Shown: one piece after another, positions 33,591 through 43,609 of the stretch
Position numbering within the stretch: the stretch's first letter is position 1
Layout of the letters: the number at the start of each line of letters is the position of its first letter
Assembly: GCF_002872335.1 (NCBI RefSeq)
Contig: NZ_NJAG01000014.1
Location: forward strand, 1 to 64,000
Direction of reading: 5' to 3'
From: Siphonobacter sp. BAB-5405
GTDB taxonomy: Bacteria; Bacteroidota; Bacteroidia; Cytophagales; Spirosomataceae
Length of the DNA stretch: 64,000 nt
Made by a program: the position numbers and the translations under genes
The notes under the pieces: model-generated
What the model was told of the DNA's origin: nothing
Database searches by the model: none
Seen by the model: only the letters and a program-made list of their open reading frames with translations

Positions 33591-34379
33591 TTAGATACGA
33601 TCGGCAATTGATATAGGTATAATCTGGTTAGTAACGCCACCCTTATCTACCAGAATTGCTTCACCGCTTTTAATACCATTCGCTCCCGTGAAAAGTCCCA
33701 GTACCGCATCTGCAATTTCCGAAGCAGGTACGATCGCACCGCTTGGATTAATACTTGCTCCAAAGGCGGCTTTAGCTTCGGCGTCATGGCCATTAAGACG
33801 ATCAGCCATAGGCGTATCCGTCACCCAGGGACATACCGCATACACCTGAACGTTCTTGTCTGCACACGAGGCTGCAACGGATTGTGTAATACTCAACACC
33901 GCCGATTTACTGGCTCCGTAAACCACTGCCACGGGTAAAGGCATGGTAGTGCCTACAAACGAGGCGGTGTTTACCACTACACCGCTTCCCTGCTTTACCA
34001 TTTCAGGCAAAACATGCTTGATACACAGGATGACGCCTTTTATATTCGCTGAAAGAACTTCGTCAATTACTTCCTCGGTATTGATTTCCAACGGACCTAA
34101 TACTCCTTCTGTACCGGCATTGTTGAACAGGAAATCGACTCTTCCGTAGGCCTGCAACGTGCTGTCGACTAGATTTTTTACATCTTTTTCCAGACCTACA
34201 TCGGTTGACACAAAGAGTGCCTCGCCTCCAGAGCTATGGATTTGTTTTACTACCTCAGCTCCGCGTTCCGTATTACGACCCGCCACCACGACTTTTACGC
34301 CTTTGCTTGCTACTAACAGGCAAACTTCTCTGCCTATGCCGGCGGTACCTCCAGTGATAATCGCTACTTTTTTGTTCAT
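33591..34379 (-). CDS. short-chain dehydrogenase/reductase (SDR)
   Basis: 262 residues from the ATG at 34379 (MNKKVAIITGGTAGIG); an upstream start at 34409 adds ten atypical residues. Classical SDR: cofactor loop TGGTAGIG (9-16), NNAG (86-89), catalytic Ser140 in NTASFVG, Tyr154 and Lys158 in VVYGASKSAV. Aspartate 60 in STDVG and the arginine in AGRNTERG suggest NADP preference. The substrate cannot be told from sequence. It is isolated between A+T-rich gaps of 338 and 578 bases, consistent with a stand-alone or acquired gene. Confidence 0.92.
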   Translation of the reverse strand: MNKKVAIITGGTAGIGREVCLLVASKGVKVVVAGRNTERGAEVVKQIHSSGGEALFVSTDVGLEKDVKNLVDSTLQAYGRVDFLFNNAGTEGVLGPLEINTEEVIDEVLSANIKGVILCIKHVLPEMVKQGSGVVVNTASFVGTTMPLPVAVVYGASKSAVLSITQSVAASCADKNVQVYAVCPWVTDTPMADRLNGHDAEAKAAFGASINPSGAIVPASEIADAVLGLFTGANGIKSGEAILVDKGGVTNQIIPISIADRI

Positions 34380-34957
34380 AATTTTATGATTGTTTTCAGT
34401 AGCAAACATAAAAAATAACTCGACATAGGGAATACAATGAAAGACAATAAGATAAAATAAAAGACAGCGTATATACCGTTGAGTATTGGGATATTAGTAA
34501 TGAACATGGCTTGTTTTTATGAATTAAAATTGATTATTGATAAGTGTTTTATTTCTCTCTTTAAACGGCAGGTTTAGTGAGCAGGTTATACTAAAATATA
34601 TCCCGGCAAATGCATTAGTGGTTTAAAAGGGATCAATTGGGTTTGAGTTTAACCGCAAAGAAGTTATTTAAAAGTAGCGGAACTAGAATAAACCTTTTGA
34701 AAAGTCGATTAGACGTATTCGCTTGTGATACACTTCCGGATGAGAATGAAGGTAGGATGTTTTTAAATTATGGAATCCTTTTGTAAACTACAGGAAGAGA
34801 GTACCCTAGTTAATGAAGGATAAGGTTAAACAGATTTACTGGCTGGGAAGAATTTGGTCTATTTCGTTAGTCACTTGAAATAAATACGTAAAGAAATCCC
34901 TCATGCAACCCTGTCAGAGAGTCTGGCATCTGCGAACAAACGAACGACTTAACAAAC
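34380..34957. other. A+T-rich gene-free stretch
   Basis: 578 bases with frequent stops in all frames, clearly more A+T-rich than the flanking genes. I see no tRNA-like fold, hairpin terminator, repeat or ORF worth naming. It presumably contains the promoters of the SDR gene and the secreted protein gene. Confidence 0.6.
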
Positions 34958-35347
34958 ATGAAACTCCTCACCTGTCTCTTACTTATGGTGAGTCTGGCAA
35001 CGGTTGAAAGCCTGGCTCAGAGTAAAACCCCGGAAAGCGTGATTCGTATGCAAACCTTGCTCAGGCAAGCCTCCGATACGGCAAATATCCAATTGCCCGA
35101 AAAGCAGTATGCGGTGCAGATTAACCAGTGGATCATTCCTCTGGATGAAACGACGTTAATGGACTGGAAAAAGCAGGATGGAGTGTATGCCGTACAGTTT
35201 TTTCTGCAAAAAGGAACAGCCATTACCTCGCAACACGACCCAAGCTTTCGCCGGGCTTATGGCGAAGTGAAGTTGTCTTCCAAACAAGCCTGTCAGGAGT
35301 TCATCCGTCTGTTTGATGGGTTACGGGTGGAGAGAAAACGATCCTAA
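34958..35347 (+). CDS. small secreted protein of unknown function
   Basis: 129 residues with a clear signal peptide (MKLLTCLLLMVSLATVESLAQ). The mature part is soluble with alternating strands (YAVQINQWIIPLDETTLMDW, GVYAVQFFLQKGTAI) and one late cysteine. No lipobox, metal motif or recognised domain. It shares a convergent terminator with uvrA at 35421-35454. Function not assigned. Confidence 0.7.
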   Translation: MKLLTCLLLMVSLATVESLAQSKTPESVIRMQTLLRQASDTANIQLPEKQYAVQINQWIIPLDETTLMDWKKQDGVYAVQFFLQKGTAITSQHDPSFRRAYGEVKLSSKQACQEFIRLFDGLRVERKRS

Positions 35348-35420
35348 TAACGTTCAGGAAATACGATTTTATCCACGCAGATGCTTCTTAACTTTTTCAG
35401 AAAGTGAGCAAAGCATTATC

Positions 35421-35454
35421 AAAAAAAGCTCTTCGGTATGAAGAGCTTTTTTTT
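35421..35454. terminator. bidirectional terminator between secreted protein gene and uvrA
   Basis: AAAAAAAGCTCTTC (35421-35434) pairs with GAAGAGCTTTTTTTT (35440-35454) around GGTAT, with U runs on both strands. Confidence 0.88.
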
Positions 35455-35470
35455 GATGCAATAGAAGTGA

Positions 35471-38320
35471 TTAAGCCAACTCCATCTTCAAAAACTTCGC
35501 CGTGTGGCTGCCTTTTACCTGGGCAACCACTTCGGGTGTACCTTCGGCAATGATCTTGCCACCGCCGTTACCGCCTTCAGGACCCAGGTCAATTACCCAG
35601 TCGGAGACTTTAATCACGTCAAGATTATGCTCGATGATGAGTACCGTATTACCCTTGTCCACGAGCTTTTGCAGAACGTTCAACAGGTGTTCAATATCCT
35701 GGAAATGCAAACCCGTGGTTGGTTCGTCGAGGATATACAGCGTCTTGCCCGTATCTTTTTTCGAGAGCTCTTCGGCCAGTTTCACTCGCTGGGCTTCGCC
35801 ACCCGACAGCGTCGTCGCCTGCTGGCCGAGCGTCAAGTAACCCAGGCCTACTTCTTTCAACGTCTGTACTTTGCGTAGAATTTTAGGCTGATTTTCAAAA
35901 AAATCAACGGCCTGCTCGACGGTCATATCCAGCACGTCCGAAATGGATTTTCCCTTGAAGCGTACCTCCAGCGTTTCGCGGTTGAAGCGTTTGCCCTTAC
36001 ACACTTCGCAGGGGACGTACACATCCGGCAAAAATTCCATTTCAATTTTCTTCATCCCGGCCCCTTCGCACCCTTCGCAGCGACCGCCCTTGACGTTGAA
36101 GCTGAAGCGACCCGCCTTGTACCCGCGAATTTTTGCTTCGGGTAATTCTGAAAACAGGGTACGGATGTCGCTGAACATCCCCGTGTAAGTTGCCGGGTTC
36201 GAACGCGGCGTCCGACCAATCGGTGACTGATCGACTTCAATCACTTTATCCAGATGCTCCAGACCTTCGACGGCCTTGTAAGGCATCGGCTCGCGTTTGG
36301 AGCGATAAAAGTGGTGATTCAGAATCGGGAACAAGGTTTCATGAATGAGCGTGCTCTTGCCCGAACCCGATACCCCCGTAATCGAAACCATGGTGCCGAG
36401 CGGCAGCTTCAGGGTTACGTTTTTCAGGTTGTTGCCATTGGCTCCCGCAATTTTCAGCGTTTTGCCATTGCCTTTGCGACGTTCGGCGGGAATCTGAATG
36501 GTACGACGACCGCTGAGGTAATCGGAAGTCGTCGATCGGTTTTCGAGAAATTGCTGGGGTGTCCCGTGACCCACGACCGAACCGCCGTGACGACCCGCTC
36601 CCGGACCAATGTCCACCAGAAAATCCGATTCGAGCATCATGTCTTTATCGTGCTCAACGACCAGAACCGTATTACCCAAATCCCGTAAATCTTTGAGCGA
36701 CTGAATCAGTTTGACGTTATCACGCTGGTGCAGACCGATGCTCGGTTCGTCCATGATATACAGAACGCCGACCAGCTGCGTACCAATCTGGGTGGCCAGA
36801 CGAATCCGCTGGGCTTCACCACCCGACAGACTCCGCAGGGGCCGATTGAGCGTCAGATAATCCAGACCAATATTGAGCAGAAAGCCAATCCGCTTCCGGA
36901 TTTCTTTCAGTACTTCTTTTCCAATCACCCGTTGCCGATCGCTCAGGCGATCTTCCAGACCCATCGTCCAGGAAGCCAGCTCCGAAATCTGCATGTTCGC
37001 CAGCTCGGCAATATTTTTATCATCAATCTTGAACCAGAGGGCTTCTTTTTTCAGACGGGCTCCCTGACATTCCGGACAGGCTTTGATGACCATGAAATCC
37101 TTCAGCCAGTCCTGAATCTTATCCGATCCGCTTTCCTGTTGACGTTTCAGGAAGTTGATGATGCCTTCGTACTTGGTATTCCACTCCGTACCCTCGTATT
37201 TTTTCGACGGTACTGGAACGGGTTCGTCCGAGCCGTACATCATCATTTCCATCGCTTCGGGCGGAAACTTTTCAATCGGCGTCGTCAGACTCACCTTGAA
37301 GGGTTTGAGCAGAACTTCCAGTTGCTTGAAAATCCAGAGTTCGCGGTACTCGCCAATGGGTGCAATAGCCCCCCGGCTGATACTCAATTTCTTATCCGGA
37401 ATGATAGAATCAATCGTAATCTCTTCAATGACACCCAAACCTTGACAGGTGGGGCACCAGCCGTAGGGCGAGTTGAACGAAAACGCATTGGGGGCGGGCT
37501 CGTCGTAACTGATTCCTGACACGGGGTCCATCAGGTTTTTGGAAAACCAGCGGGTCTGGTCCTGATCGTCCTGCAACAGCATTAGGCCTTTACCCATTTG
37601 CAGGGCTTTCCCGACGGACTGACTCAGGCGGAAACGATCGTCGTTTTTAGGAATGAGCCGATCGATTACTACTTCGATGTCGTGAATTTTGAAGCGGTCG
37701 AGCTGCATCTTCGGAACAATGTCCTGAATCTCACCATCGACCCGAACTTTCGTATAGCCCTGTTTGGCGATCTGTACGAAGAGTTCGCGGTAATGTCCTT
37801 TCCGGCCCCGTACAATGGGAGCCAATAAAATCGTTTTCCGGTTGTCGTAATCCTTCAGAATCTGATCAATGACCTGATCCTGCGAAAACTGAACCATTTT
37901 ATCACCCGTTACGTAGCTGTAGGCCTCACTCGCCCGGGCGTAAAGCAAACGCAAAAAGTCATAGATTTCGGTAGTGGTTCCTACCGTAGAACGGGGGTTC
38001 TTGGACGTCGTTTTCTGCTCAATGGAAATGACGGGCGAAAGACCTTCAATTTTATCGACATCCGGCCGTTCCATTGAACCAATGAAGCCCCGGGCGTAGG
38101 CCGAAAAGCTTTCCATGTAGCGTCGCTGCCCTTCAGCATAAATGGTATCAAACGCCAGCGACGATTTTCCCGAACCGCTGATGCCAGTAATGACGACCAG
38201 CTTGTTGCGGGGAATGGTTAAATCAACGTTTTTGAGATTGTGCTCACGGGCACCTAAAATTTCAATGAGTTCCTGACCGGCGGGCTCGGTGGATATGGTG
38301 GGAAGCTTAGTTTCTGCCAT
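35471..38320 (-). CDS. uvrA: excinuclease ABC subunit A
   Basis: DNA damage-recognition ATPase of nucleotide excision repair, acting with UvrB. 949 residues from the ATG at 38320 (MAETKLPTI); a start at 38344 adds eight residues. Two ABC ATPase halves are visible: Walker [15 protein letters not shown] and [15 protein letters not shown], signatures [16 protein letters not shown] and [15 protein letters not shown], Walker [12 protein letters not shown] and [11 protein letters not shown]. Zinc-binding cysteine pairs appear as CPTCQG, CPECQG, CEGCEG and CEVCKG. mfd in the same window is its transcription-coupled partner. Confidence 0.97.
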   Translation of the reverse strand: MAETKLPTISTEPAGQELIEILGAREHNLKNVDLTIPRNKLVVITGISGSGKSSLAFDTIYAEGQRRYMESFSAYARGFIGSMERPDVDKIEGLSPVISIEQKTTSKNPRSTVGTTTEIYDFLRLLYARASEAYSYVTGDKMVQFSQDQVIDQILKDYDNRKTILLAPIVRGRKGHYRELFVQIAKQGYTKVRVDGEIQDIVPKMQLDRFKIHDIEVVIDRLIPKNDDRFRLSQSVGKALQMGKGLMLLQDDQDQTRWFSKNLMDPVSGISYDEPAPNAFSFNSPYGWCPTCQGLGVIEEITIDSIIPDKKLSISRGAIAPIGEYRELWIFKQLEVLLKPFKVSLTTPIEKFPPEAMEMMMYGSDEPVPVPSKKYEGTEWNTKYEGIINFLKRQQESGSDKIQDWLKDFMVIKACPECQGARLKKEALWFKIDDKNIAELANMQISELASWTMGLEDRLSDRQRVIGKEVLKEIRKRIGFLLNIGLDYLTLNRPLRSLSGGEAQRIRLATQIGTQLVGVLYIMDEPSIGLHQRDNVKLIQSLKDLRDLGNTVLVVEHDKDMMLESDFLVDIGPGAGRHGGSVVGHGTPQQFLENRSTTSDYLSGRRTIQIPAERRKGNGKTLKIAGANGNNLKNVTLKLPLGTMVSITGVSGSGKSTLIHETLFPILNHHFYRSKREPMPYKAVEGLEHLDKVIEVDQSPIGRTPRSNPATYTGMFSDIRTLFSELPEAKIRGYKAGRFSFNVKGGRCEGCEGAGMKKIEMEFLPDVYVPCEVCKGKRFNRETLEVRFKGKSISDVLDMTVEQAVDFFENQPKILRKVQTLKEVGLGYLTLGQQATTLSGGEAQRVKLAEELSKKDTGKTLYILDEPTTGLHFQDIEHLLNVLQKLVDKGNTVLIIEHNLDVIKVSDWVIDLGPEGGNGGGKIIAEGTPEVVAQVKGSHTAKFLKMELA

Positions 38321-38525
38321 GAGTTTGTAACAACGTAAAAACAAGTAAAGTTACCGCTTTTGACTTTTTTTTCAGTGGATAAAAAGAAACCGATGCCATG
38401 AAACGAATACCTTCGTAGGTTCTTAAAATTTTTTATTATCTAAACGAGTCTAAGTCGCTGTTTTTTCGCTTAGCTACGTAAGGATAAGCCGTTAACGAAC
38501 AGAACCGCTGCATCTATAGGCTACT

Positions 38526-40604
38526 ATGAAACACCTCTTTGTACCCATTTTGGGCTGCTTTTTAAGTCTGTCTAGTCTTGCTCAACAAGCCCCCAAGCCC
38601 TACGGAGCCTTACCTTCCGCTCGCCAGTTGAAGTGGCACGATACAGAAATGTACTGCATTGTACACTTTACGCCTACAACGTTTGAAGACAAGGAGTGGG
38701 GGTACGGTGATGCCGATCCGAAGACGTTTAATCCCTCGAATTTTAGTGCGGAACAAATCGTAAAATCGGCCAAAGCAGGCGGATTTCGGGGCATTGTATT
38801 CGTCGCCAAACACCACGATGGTTTCTGCCTCTGGCCGACCAAAACCACTGACTACAACATCAGTAAAAGTCCCTTCCGCAACGGAAAAGGCGATATGGTG
38901 AAGGAAATGGTGGACGCCTGCCGGAAAAACGGTATGAAAATTGGCCTGTACTGCTCGCCCTGGGACCGTAACAGTGCAGCCTATGGAACCGATAAATACC
39001 TGCCCATTTATCAGGCCCAGCTCAAGGAATTGTACACGCAATACGGTGAGTTGTTTATGTCCTGGCATGATGGTGCCAACGGCGGCGATGGCTACTACGG
39101 TGGGGCCCGCGAATCCCGGAAAATCAATAATCTGACGTATTACGACTGGGACAACACCTGGCAGATTACCCGGAAACTACAACCCAATGCCAACATTTTC
39201 AGTGATATAGGCTGGGACGTCCGCTGGGTAGGCAATGAAAAGGGTTTTGCTAACGAAACGTCCTGGGCAACTTTTACGCCTACGGCGGCGGATGGGAAAA
39301 GCAAAGGCGTACCCGGCAACGCCAATGACTACGACGCTCCGACGGGTACACGAAACGGAGAGAAATGGATTCCGGCGGAGTGTGACGTACCCCTGCGACC
39401 GGGCTGGTTTTATCACGCGAGTCAGGATGGGAAGTCTAAATCTCCGCAGCAGTTGCTGGAACTGTACTATAAAAGTGTGGGTCGCGGAGCCGCGTTTGAT
39501 CTGGGTCTCTCGCCTGATAAACGCGGTCAGTTACACGGAGACGACGTGGCCATTCTGAAAAGTTTCGGTGAAATTCTGAAGAAGACTTTTAGCAAAAACT
39601 GGGCCAATACGGCTCAGGTAACGGCTACGGGTGGCCGGGGCTTTGCGGTAAAAACCATGCTCGACAACAACCGCCAAACCTATTGGGCCAGCAAAGACGA
39701 CGTAACGACGCCGGAACTGGTCCTGAGCTGGTCGAAGCCCGTTTCATTCAATGTGCTGAGTATTCGGGAGGCCATCGCTTTAGGCCAGCGAATCGAGGAG
39801 TTTGCTCTGGACGTCTGGGAAAACGGGGATTGGAAAGAAATCCACCGGGGCACCAGCGTAGGAGCCTTGCGGCTGGTACGCTTGCCGAAGTATCATACCA
39901 CGGAAAAAATCCGCGTTCGGATTACGAAATCGCCCGTAGCAGTAACCATCAGCGAGTTGGGTGTCTATACGGAACCCGAGCAATTACTCGCTCCGACGGT
40001 TCGCCGGGATCAGAAAGGAACCGTGACGATCAGTTCGCCCGTATCCGTTCGGGAAATTCGGTATACGCTGGATGGGTCGGAGCCGAAAGCGACTTCGCCC
40101 TTGTATAGTGAAGCGTTTGCGTTACCCCAGGCAGCTACGGTGAAAGCACGGGCGTTCGGCGAGGCCCAGAGCGGTCCGGTAACGACGGTAGATTTTGATA
40201 TGCCTTCCACCAAATGGAACATTGATCAGAAAGCGGATAAGGCTATCGATGGGGATCCAACGACCGTATGGACTTCGGCCAAGGATGCTTCTTACCCGCA
40301 TACGCTCACGCTTGATTTAGGTGAAACGCTCGGACTGAAAGGCTTTACGTACACTCCCGACGCTTCGGATCACCGCAGTGGCACGGTTTACAAATACCGG
40401 GTGTACGTATCGACCGATGGTGAAAACTGGGGCCAGCCCGTTGCGGAGGGACAATTCGACAACATTCAGAATAACCCGCTCGAACAACGCGTACGCTTTA
40501 AGCAAACAGTGCCGGGACAATTCCTGCGGTTTGTAGCGGTAGAGTCTACGAACGGAAAGGAAACCTGGGCTCGCGTGGCCGAGCTGGGCGTGATTACCAA
40601 ATAA
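38526..40604 (+). CDS. multidomain alpha-L-fucosidase, GH29 with discoidin-like modules
   Basis: 692-residue exported enzyme (signal peptide MKHLFVPILGCFLSLSSLAQ). The catalytic GH29 barrel (about 20-345) has YCIVHFTPTTFEDKEWG, GIVFVAKHHDGFCLWPT and a nucleophile region LFMSWHDGANGGDGYYGG, different in detail from the first GH29 (5527). It is followed by an F5/8 type C-like module (about 350-475), a chitobiase-type module (EIRYTLDGSEPKATSPLYSE, about 490-560) and a second F5/8-like module (about 565-690). The modules likely bind carbohydrate. It precedes the GH125 gene by 96 bases, a probable operon. Confidence 0.92.
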   Translation: MKHLFVPILGCFLSLSSLAQQAPKPYGALPSARQLKWHDTEMYCIVHFTPTTFEDKEWGYGDADPKTFNPSNFSAEQIVKSAKAGGFRGIVFVAKHHDGFCLWPTKTTDYNISKSPFRNGKGDMVKEMVDACRKNGMKIGLYCSPWDRNSAAYGTDKYLPIYQAQLKELYTQYGELFMSWHDGANGGDGYYGGARESRKINNLTYYDWDNTWQITRKLQPNANIFSDIGWDVRWVGNEKGFANETSWATFTPTAADGKSKGVPGNANDYDAPTGTRNGEKWIPAECDVPLRPGWFYHASQDGKSKSPQQLLELYYKSVGRGAAFDLGLSPDKRGQLHGDDVAILKSFGEILKKTFSKNWANTAQVTATGGRGFAVKTMLDNNRQTYWASKDDVTTPELVLSWSKPVSFNVLSIREAIALGQRIEEFALDVWENGDWKEIHRGTSVGALRLVRLPKYHTTEKIRVRITKSPVAVTISELGVYTEPEQLLAPTVRRDQKGTVTISSPVSVREIRYTLDGSEPKATSPLYSEAFALPQAATVKARAFGEAQSGPVTTVDFDMPSTKWNIDQKADKAIDGDPTTVWTSAKDASYPHTLTLDLGETLGLKGFTYTPDASDHRSGTVYKYRVYVSTDGENWGQPVAEGQFDNIQNNPLEQRVRFKQTVPGQFLRFVAVESTNGKETWARVAELGVITK

Positions 40605-40700
40605 GTCATCCGGACAAATCCGTTGCGGCTTCGAGTTAAAATCGAAGTTTCCGCACTATATCAACTGAAAACGCTACACTGAAAAATAGTCAAGAAACAC

Positions 40701-42116
40701 ATGAATCGTAGAGATTTTATTCAACAGTCGGCCCTGGCGGGTGCGGGAATGATGCTTCCGTTTACGGGTAAGGCGGCGGCGGCTTTCCCGGAAGTACGGA
40801 TTGCGGCCAACAAACGCAATTTTACCAGCAAAGCCGTAGAAGCTACTATCCAGCGAGTACAGAAAATGATCGGGGATGAGGAGCTGGCCTGGCTGTTTGG
40901 CAACTGCTTCCCCAATACCCTCGATACCACGGTTCATTACAGCGAAAAAGGCGGCAAACCCGATACCTTCGTGATTACGGGCGACATCGACGCCATGTGG
41001 TTACGCGACAGTACGGCTCAGGTATGGCCGTATCTCTCGCTGGTGAAAGACGATGAGCCGCTGCGGAAACTGATTGAAGGAGTGGTTCGTCGTCAGACCA
41101 AATGTATCCTGATTGATCCGTATGCGAATGCCTTCTACAACGGCCCTGGCCACAGCGAGTGGTATTCGGATAATACGAAGATGAAGCCTGAACTGCACGA
41201 ACGGAAGTGGGAAATCGATTCCCTGTGCTACCCGGTTCGTCTGGCGTATGGCTACTGGAAAACGACGGGGGATACGAGTCCGTTTGATGCAGATTGGAAA
41301 CAGTCCATCCGCATGATTATCCAGACGTTCCGTGAACAGCAGCGGAAAGAAAATCGCGGTCCGTATACTTTTACCCGTAAAACGGCCTGGGCTACGGATA
41401 CCGTTCCCGGCAATGGCTATGGCAACCCGACCAAACCCGTAGGTTTGATCACGAGTATTTTCCGTCCTTCGGATGATGCCACGATTTATCCGTTTCTGGT
41501 ACCGTCGAATTTCTTTGCCGTAGCGATTTTGAAACAGGCAGCGGAAATCAGTCAGAAAATTGGTGACTCGGCTTTGGCAACGGAGTGTAAAACGCTGGCG
41601 ACGGAAGTCGAGCAGGCGTTGAAGAAATACGCCATTGTAGAGCACCCGAAGTTTGGCAAAGTATTTCCGTTTGAAGTAGACGGCTTTGGCAATGCTCTGT
41701 TTATGGACGATGCCAATGTACCGAGTCTGCTGGCTCTGCCGTACCTGGATTCTGTATCGGTGAAAGATCCGATTTATCAGAATACGCGAAAACTGATTTT
41801 AAGCGATTCCAACCCGTATTTCTCGAAAGGAAAAGCGGGCGAGGGAATCGGTAGTCCGCACACGCTGGTGGACAGTATCTGGCCGATTGCGGTTACCATG
41901 CGGGCGTTGACTTCCCAAAGCGACGCGGAAATCCGGGCTCAGCTGAAGCAGCAGAAAATGACGCACGCGGGTACGGGCTTCATGCACGAATCGTTCAACA
42001 AAGACGACGCGAATAACTTCACCCGTAAATGGTTTGCCTGGTCAAATACGCTCTTCGGTGAATTGGTACTGAAGGTGGCGAATGAACGTCCCGCGATTTT
42101 GAAGGGGGCTTTGTAG
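40701..42116 (+). CDS. GH125 exo-alpha-1,6-mannosidase
   Basis: 471 residues with a twin-arginine-like signal (MNRRDFIQQSALAGAGMMLPF). GH125 signatures are FPNTLDTTVHY, GDIDAMWLRDSTAQVWPYL (acid residue in this block), YANAFYNGP, KWEIDSLCYPVRLAYGYW, SIFRPSDDATIYPFLVPSNFFAV, and the late MTHAGTGFMHESFNKDD with the catalytic base glutamate, then FAWSNTLFGELV. Known members remove alpha-1,6-linked mannose from N-glycans. Paired with a GH29 fucosidase upstream, it suggests a second N-glycan or yeast mannan-directed unit. Confidence 0.93.
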   Translation: MNRRDFIQQSALAGAGMMLPFTGKAAAAFPEVRIAANKRNFTSKAVEATIQRVQKMIGDEELAWLFGNCFPNTLDTTVHYSEKGGKPDTFVITGDIDAMWLRDSTAQVWPYLSLVKDDEPLRKLIEGVVRRQTKCILIDPYANAFYNGPGHSEWYSDNTKMKPELHERKWEIDSLCYPVRLAYGYWKTTGDTSPFDADWKQSIRMIIQTFREQQRKENRGPYTFTRKTAWATDTVPGNGYGNPTKPVGLITSIFRPSDDATIYPFLVPSNFFAVAILKQAAEISQKIGDSALATECKTLATEVEQALKKYAIVEHPKFGKVFPFEVDGFGNALFMDDANVPSLLALPYLDSVSVKDPIYQNTRKLILSDSNPYFSKGKAGEGIGSPHTLVDSIWPIAVTMRALTSQSDAEIRAQLKQQKMTHAGTGFMHESFNKDDANNFTRKWFAWSNTLFGELVLKVANERPAILKGAL

Positions 42117-42139
42117 GCTTTTGTGGGTAGGGCCGGGCC

Positions 42140-42315
42140 ATGGGTTGCACCCATAGTTAATCACAGTAAACCCCTTCGTGGGTTGGGAATCCCCAACCCC
42201 GAAGGGGTTTACTACGAATAGCCCCGTATGAAATGCGGGGAATTAACCCGGTTTCGTTGGGGCACTCCTCCCCGGGTTGCACCCGGGGCTATTTATATTG
42301 AACTCCTTCGGAGTT
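42140..42315. repeat. five tandem hairpins (REP-like cluster) upstream of the transposase gene
   Basis: In order: ATGGG/CCCAT (42140-42154); a long stem AGTAAACCCCTTCG-T-GGGTTGGG pairing with its complement (42165-42213); CCCCG/CGGGG (42222-42240); CCCCGGGT-TGC-ACCCGGGG (42270-42288); AACTCC-TTC-GGAGTT (42301-42315). The last two with their linker form the 46-base repeat that recurs inverted at 42837-42882 and directly at 20321-20366. Confidence 0.8.
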
Positions 42316-42391
42316 TTTTCTAGTTATTCAACGGTGGTCAAGACGGATAAGAATCCTCTTAACATTGCTCTTATGGATCATTCTTCTGTAT

Positions 42392-42838
42392 ATGAGCACC
42401 TTTACCCAGATTTTATATCAGATTGTCTTCAGTACCAAACATCGTGAACCGACGCTGACGCGGGAGAATCGACCGTTGCTATTCCGCTATTTCTGGGGCG
42501 TTCTTCAACGGAAGAATTGTCGTTTATACCGAATCAACGGAGTAGAGGATCATGTGCATATCCTGACGCATATTCATCCTTCCGTAGCTCTGGCCGATTT
42601 GGTTAAAAGTCTCAAGCTGGCTAGTTCGGAGTACATCAAAGAGCAAAACCTGTTTAGAGACTTCCGGGGCTGGCAGGTTGGATACGGAGCATTTACGTAT
42701 TCGCAAAAAGAGAAAGAGGTGTTGATCGCCTACGTGAAGAATCAGGAGGAGCACCACCGCTTGAAGACCTTTCCCGATGAACTCCGGGACTTACTCCAGG
42801 AACACGGCATTGCATTCGACGAAAGATACTTGTTATAA
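42392..42838 (+). CDS. REP-associated tyrosine transposase (TnpA-REP/RAYT, IS200-like)
   Basis: 148 residues from the ATG at 42392 (MSTFTQILYQIVFSTKHREP). HUH nuclease motif DHVHIL (H54, H56) and catalytic tyrosine Y114 in LIAYVKNQEEHH, with the typical GWQVGYGAFTYS. Such Y1-transposase relatives act on palindromic REP sequences. Here 46-base hairpin repeats lie on both sides in inverted orientation, at 42270-42315 and 42837-42882. No TnpB or accessory gene is present. The intact catalytic residues suggest it could be active. Bacteroidota carry many IS200-like stand-alone copies, so assignment as RAYT rests mainly on the flanking repeats. Confidence 0.88.
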   Translation: MSTFTQILYQIVFSTKHREPTLTRENRPLLFRYFWGVLQRKNCRLYRINGVEDHVHILTHIHPSVALADLVKSLKLASSEYIKEQNLFRDFRGWQVGYGAFTYSQKEKEVLIAYVKNQEEHHRLKTFPDELRDLLQEHGIAFDERYLL

Positions 42839-42882
42839 CTCCGGAGGAGTTCAACATCCTTAGCCCCGGGTACAACCCGGGG
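42837..42882. repeat. inverted REP-like repeat downstream of the transposase gene
   Basis: AACTCC-GGA-GGAGTT (42837-42851) and CCCCGGGT-ACA-ACCCGGGG (42864-42882). This is the reverse complement of the 42270-42315 unit with several changes, mostly in the linker. It overlaps the last two bases of the transposase gene and lies 13 bases from the end of the frameshifted lipoprotein gene. Confidence 0.85.
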
Positions 42883-42895
42883 AATCGGGCAAGAT

Positions 42896-43503
42896 TTAAT
42901 ACTTAATCCGCACCCGAATCGTATGCGGAGCGGGCTGATTCCCACCAAAGTACAATCCCGTTTTGTAAGCAAACTTCTTGTTGTGATTGAATCGTACGGG
43001 CTCACCGTCCATGACCCGATATTCCTTTCGACCGTAATCAATTTTAATACTCAGTCGAGTGGGTTGATTAATGGACGTTTCGCCGACTTTGAAGGCCGTG
43101 CGTTGGCCGTCCACGTACGCATAACAACCCAGATCAATTTTCTGCGTTTCCGGATTCCACCGCCAGGCTACCCGAGCCCCGTCTACCTGATGCGGTGCTG
43201 AACCTAAATCCTGATTTTTGGATCCGACAAAGCCCAGCCCAATCACCTTATTCCAGTCATGCTGATCGACACTCTGTAAATCATAAATACAGGTACTGTC
43301 GAAAGTAACGGTGGCCGCCACTTCCCGAGGCTGATCAAAATGCCCGTTTTGCGTTTAAAAATCGGTTCATGACTAAACGCTTCAATCACCACCCACTCCG
43401 GATCAGAAAACAGAAAGTCGGGGACACAACCCTGAAAAAACAGTCCTACCCATAACAGGCTCACGTAACAGAAGAAACGACTGGCGTACGAACGAAGAAG
43501 CAT
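42896..43503 (-). pseudogene. frameshifted lipoprotein gene of unknown function
   Basis: Two frames together read as one protein of about 202 residues. The first part from ATG 43503 has a signal peptide and lipobox (LLWVGLFFQGC) then DPEWVVIEAFSHEPIFKRKTG. The second continues HFDQPREVAATVTFDSTCIYD and runs to 42896 (HTIRVRIKY). The shift falls near 43333-43355, in a stretch with short homopolymers, and equals loss of one base. The downstream part has alternating strands (DLGCYAYVDGQRTAFKVGE, LSIKIDYGRKEYRVMDGEPV) as in a beta-sandwich; I do not recognise the family. Either a decayed gene or a sequencing error. It is adjacent to the transposase element and divergent from the DUF4450-like gene. 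Confidence 0.7.
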
Positions 43504-43609
43504 ACGGGATAATTTGTAAAAGCTTAACGGTATGGGGTTACAAAGTTGGTATACAGTACAGGCAATAATTCGGAGGAAAGCGATCATTCGAAACGAAAAC
43601 GTACGTAGA

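Noticed and set aside
34380-34957. tRNA or small RNA gene in the long A+T-rich gap
   Set aside because: No cloverleaf-like arms, T-loop sequence or terminator hairpin could be found by eye.
36728-37519. Long plus-strand open frame (263 codons) opposite uvrA
   Set aside because: It is antisense to a fully conserved uvrA coding region and has no coherent domain; the frame reflects codon bias of the real gene.
42140-42315. Series of hairpins considered as a CRISPR array
   Set aside because: The units are palindromes of differing sequence, without regular spacers or cas genes; they fit REP elements.
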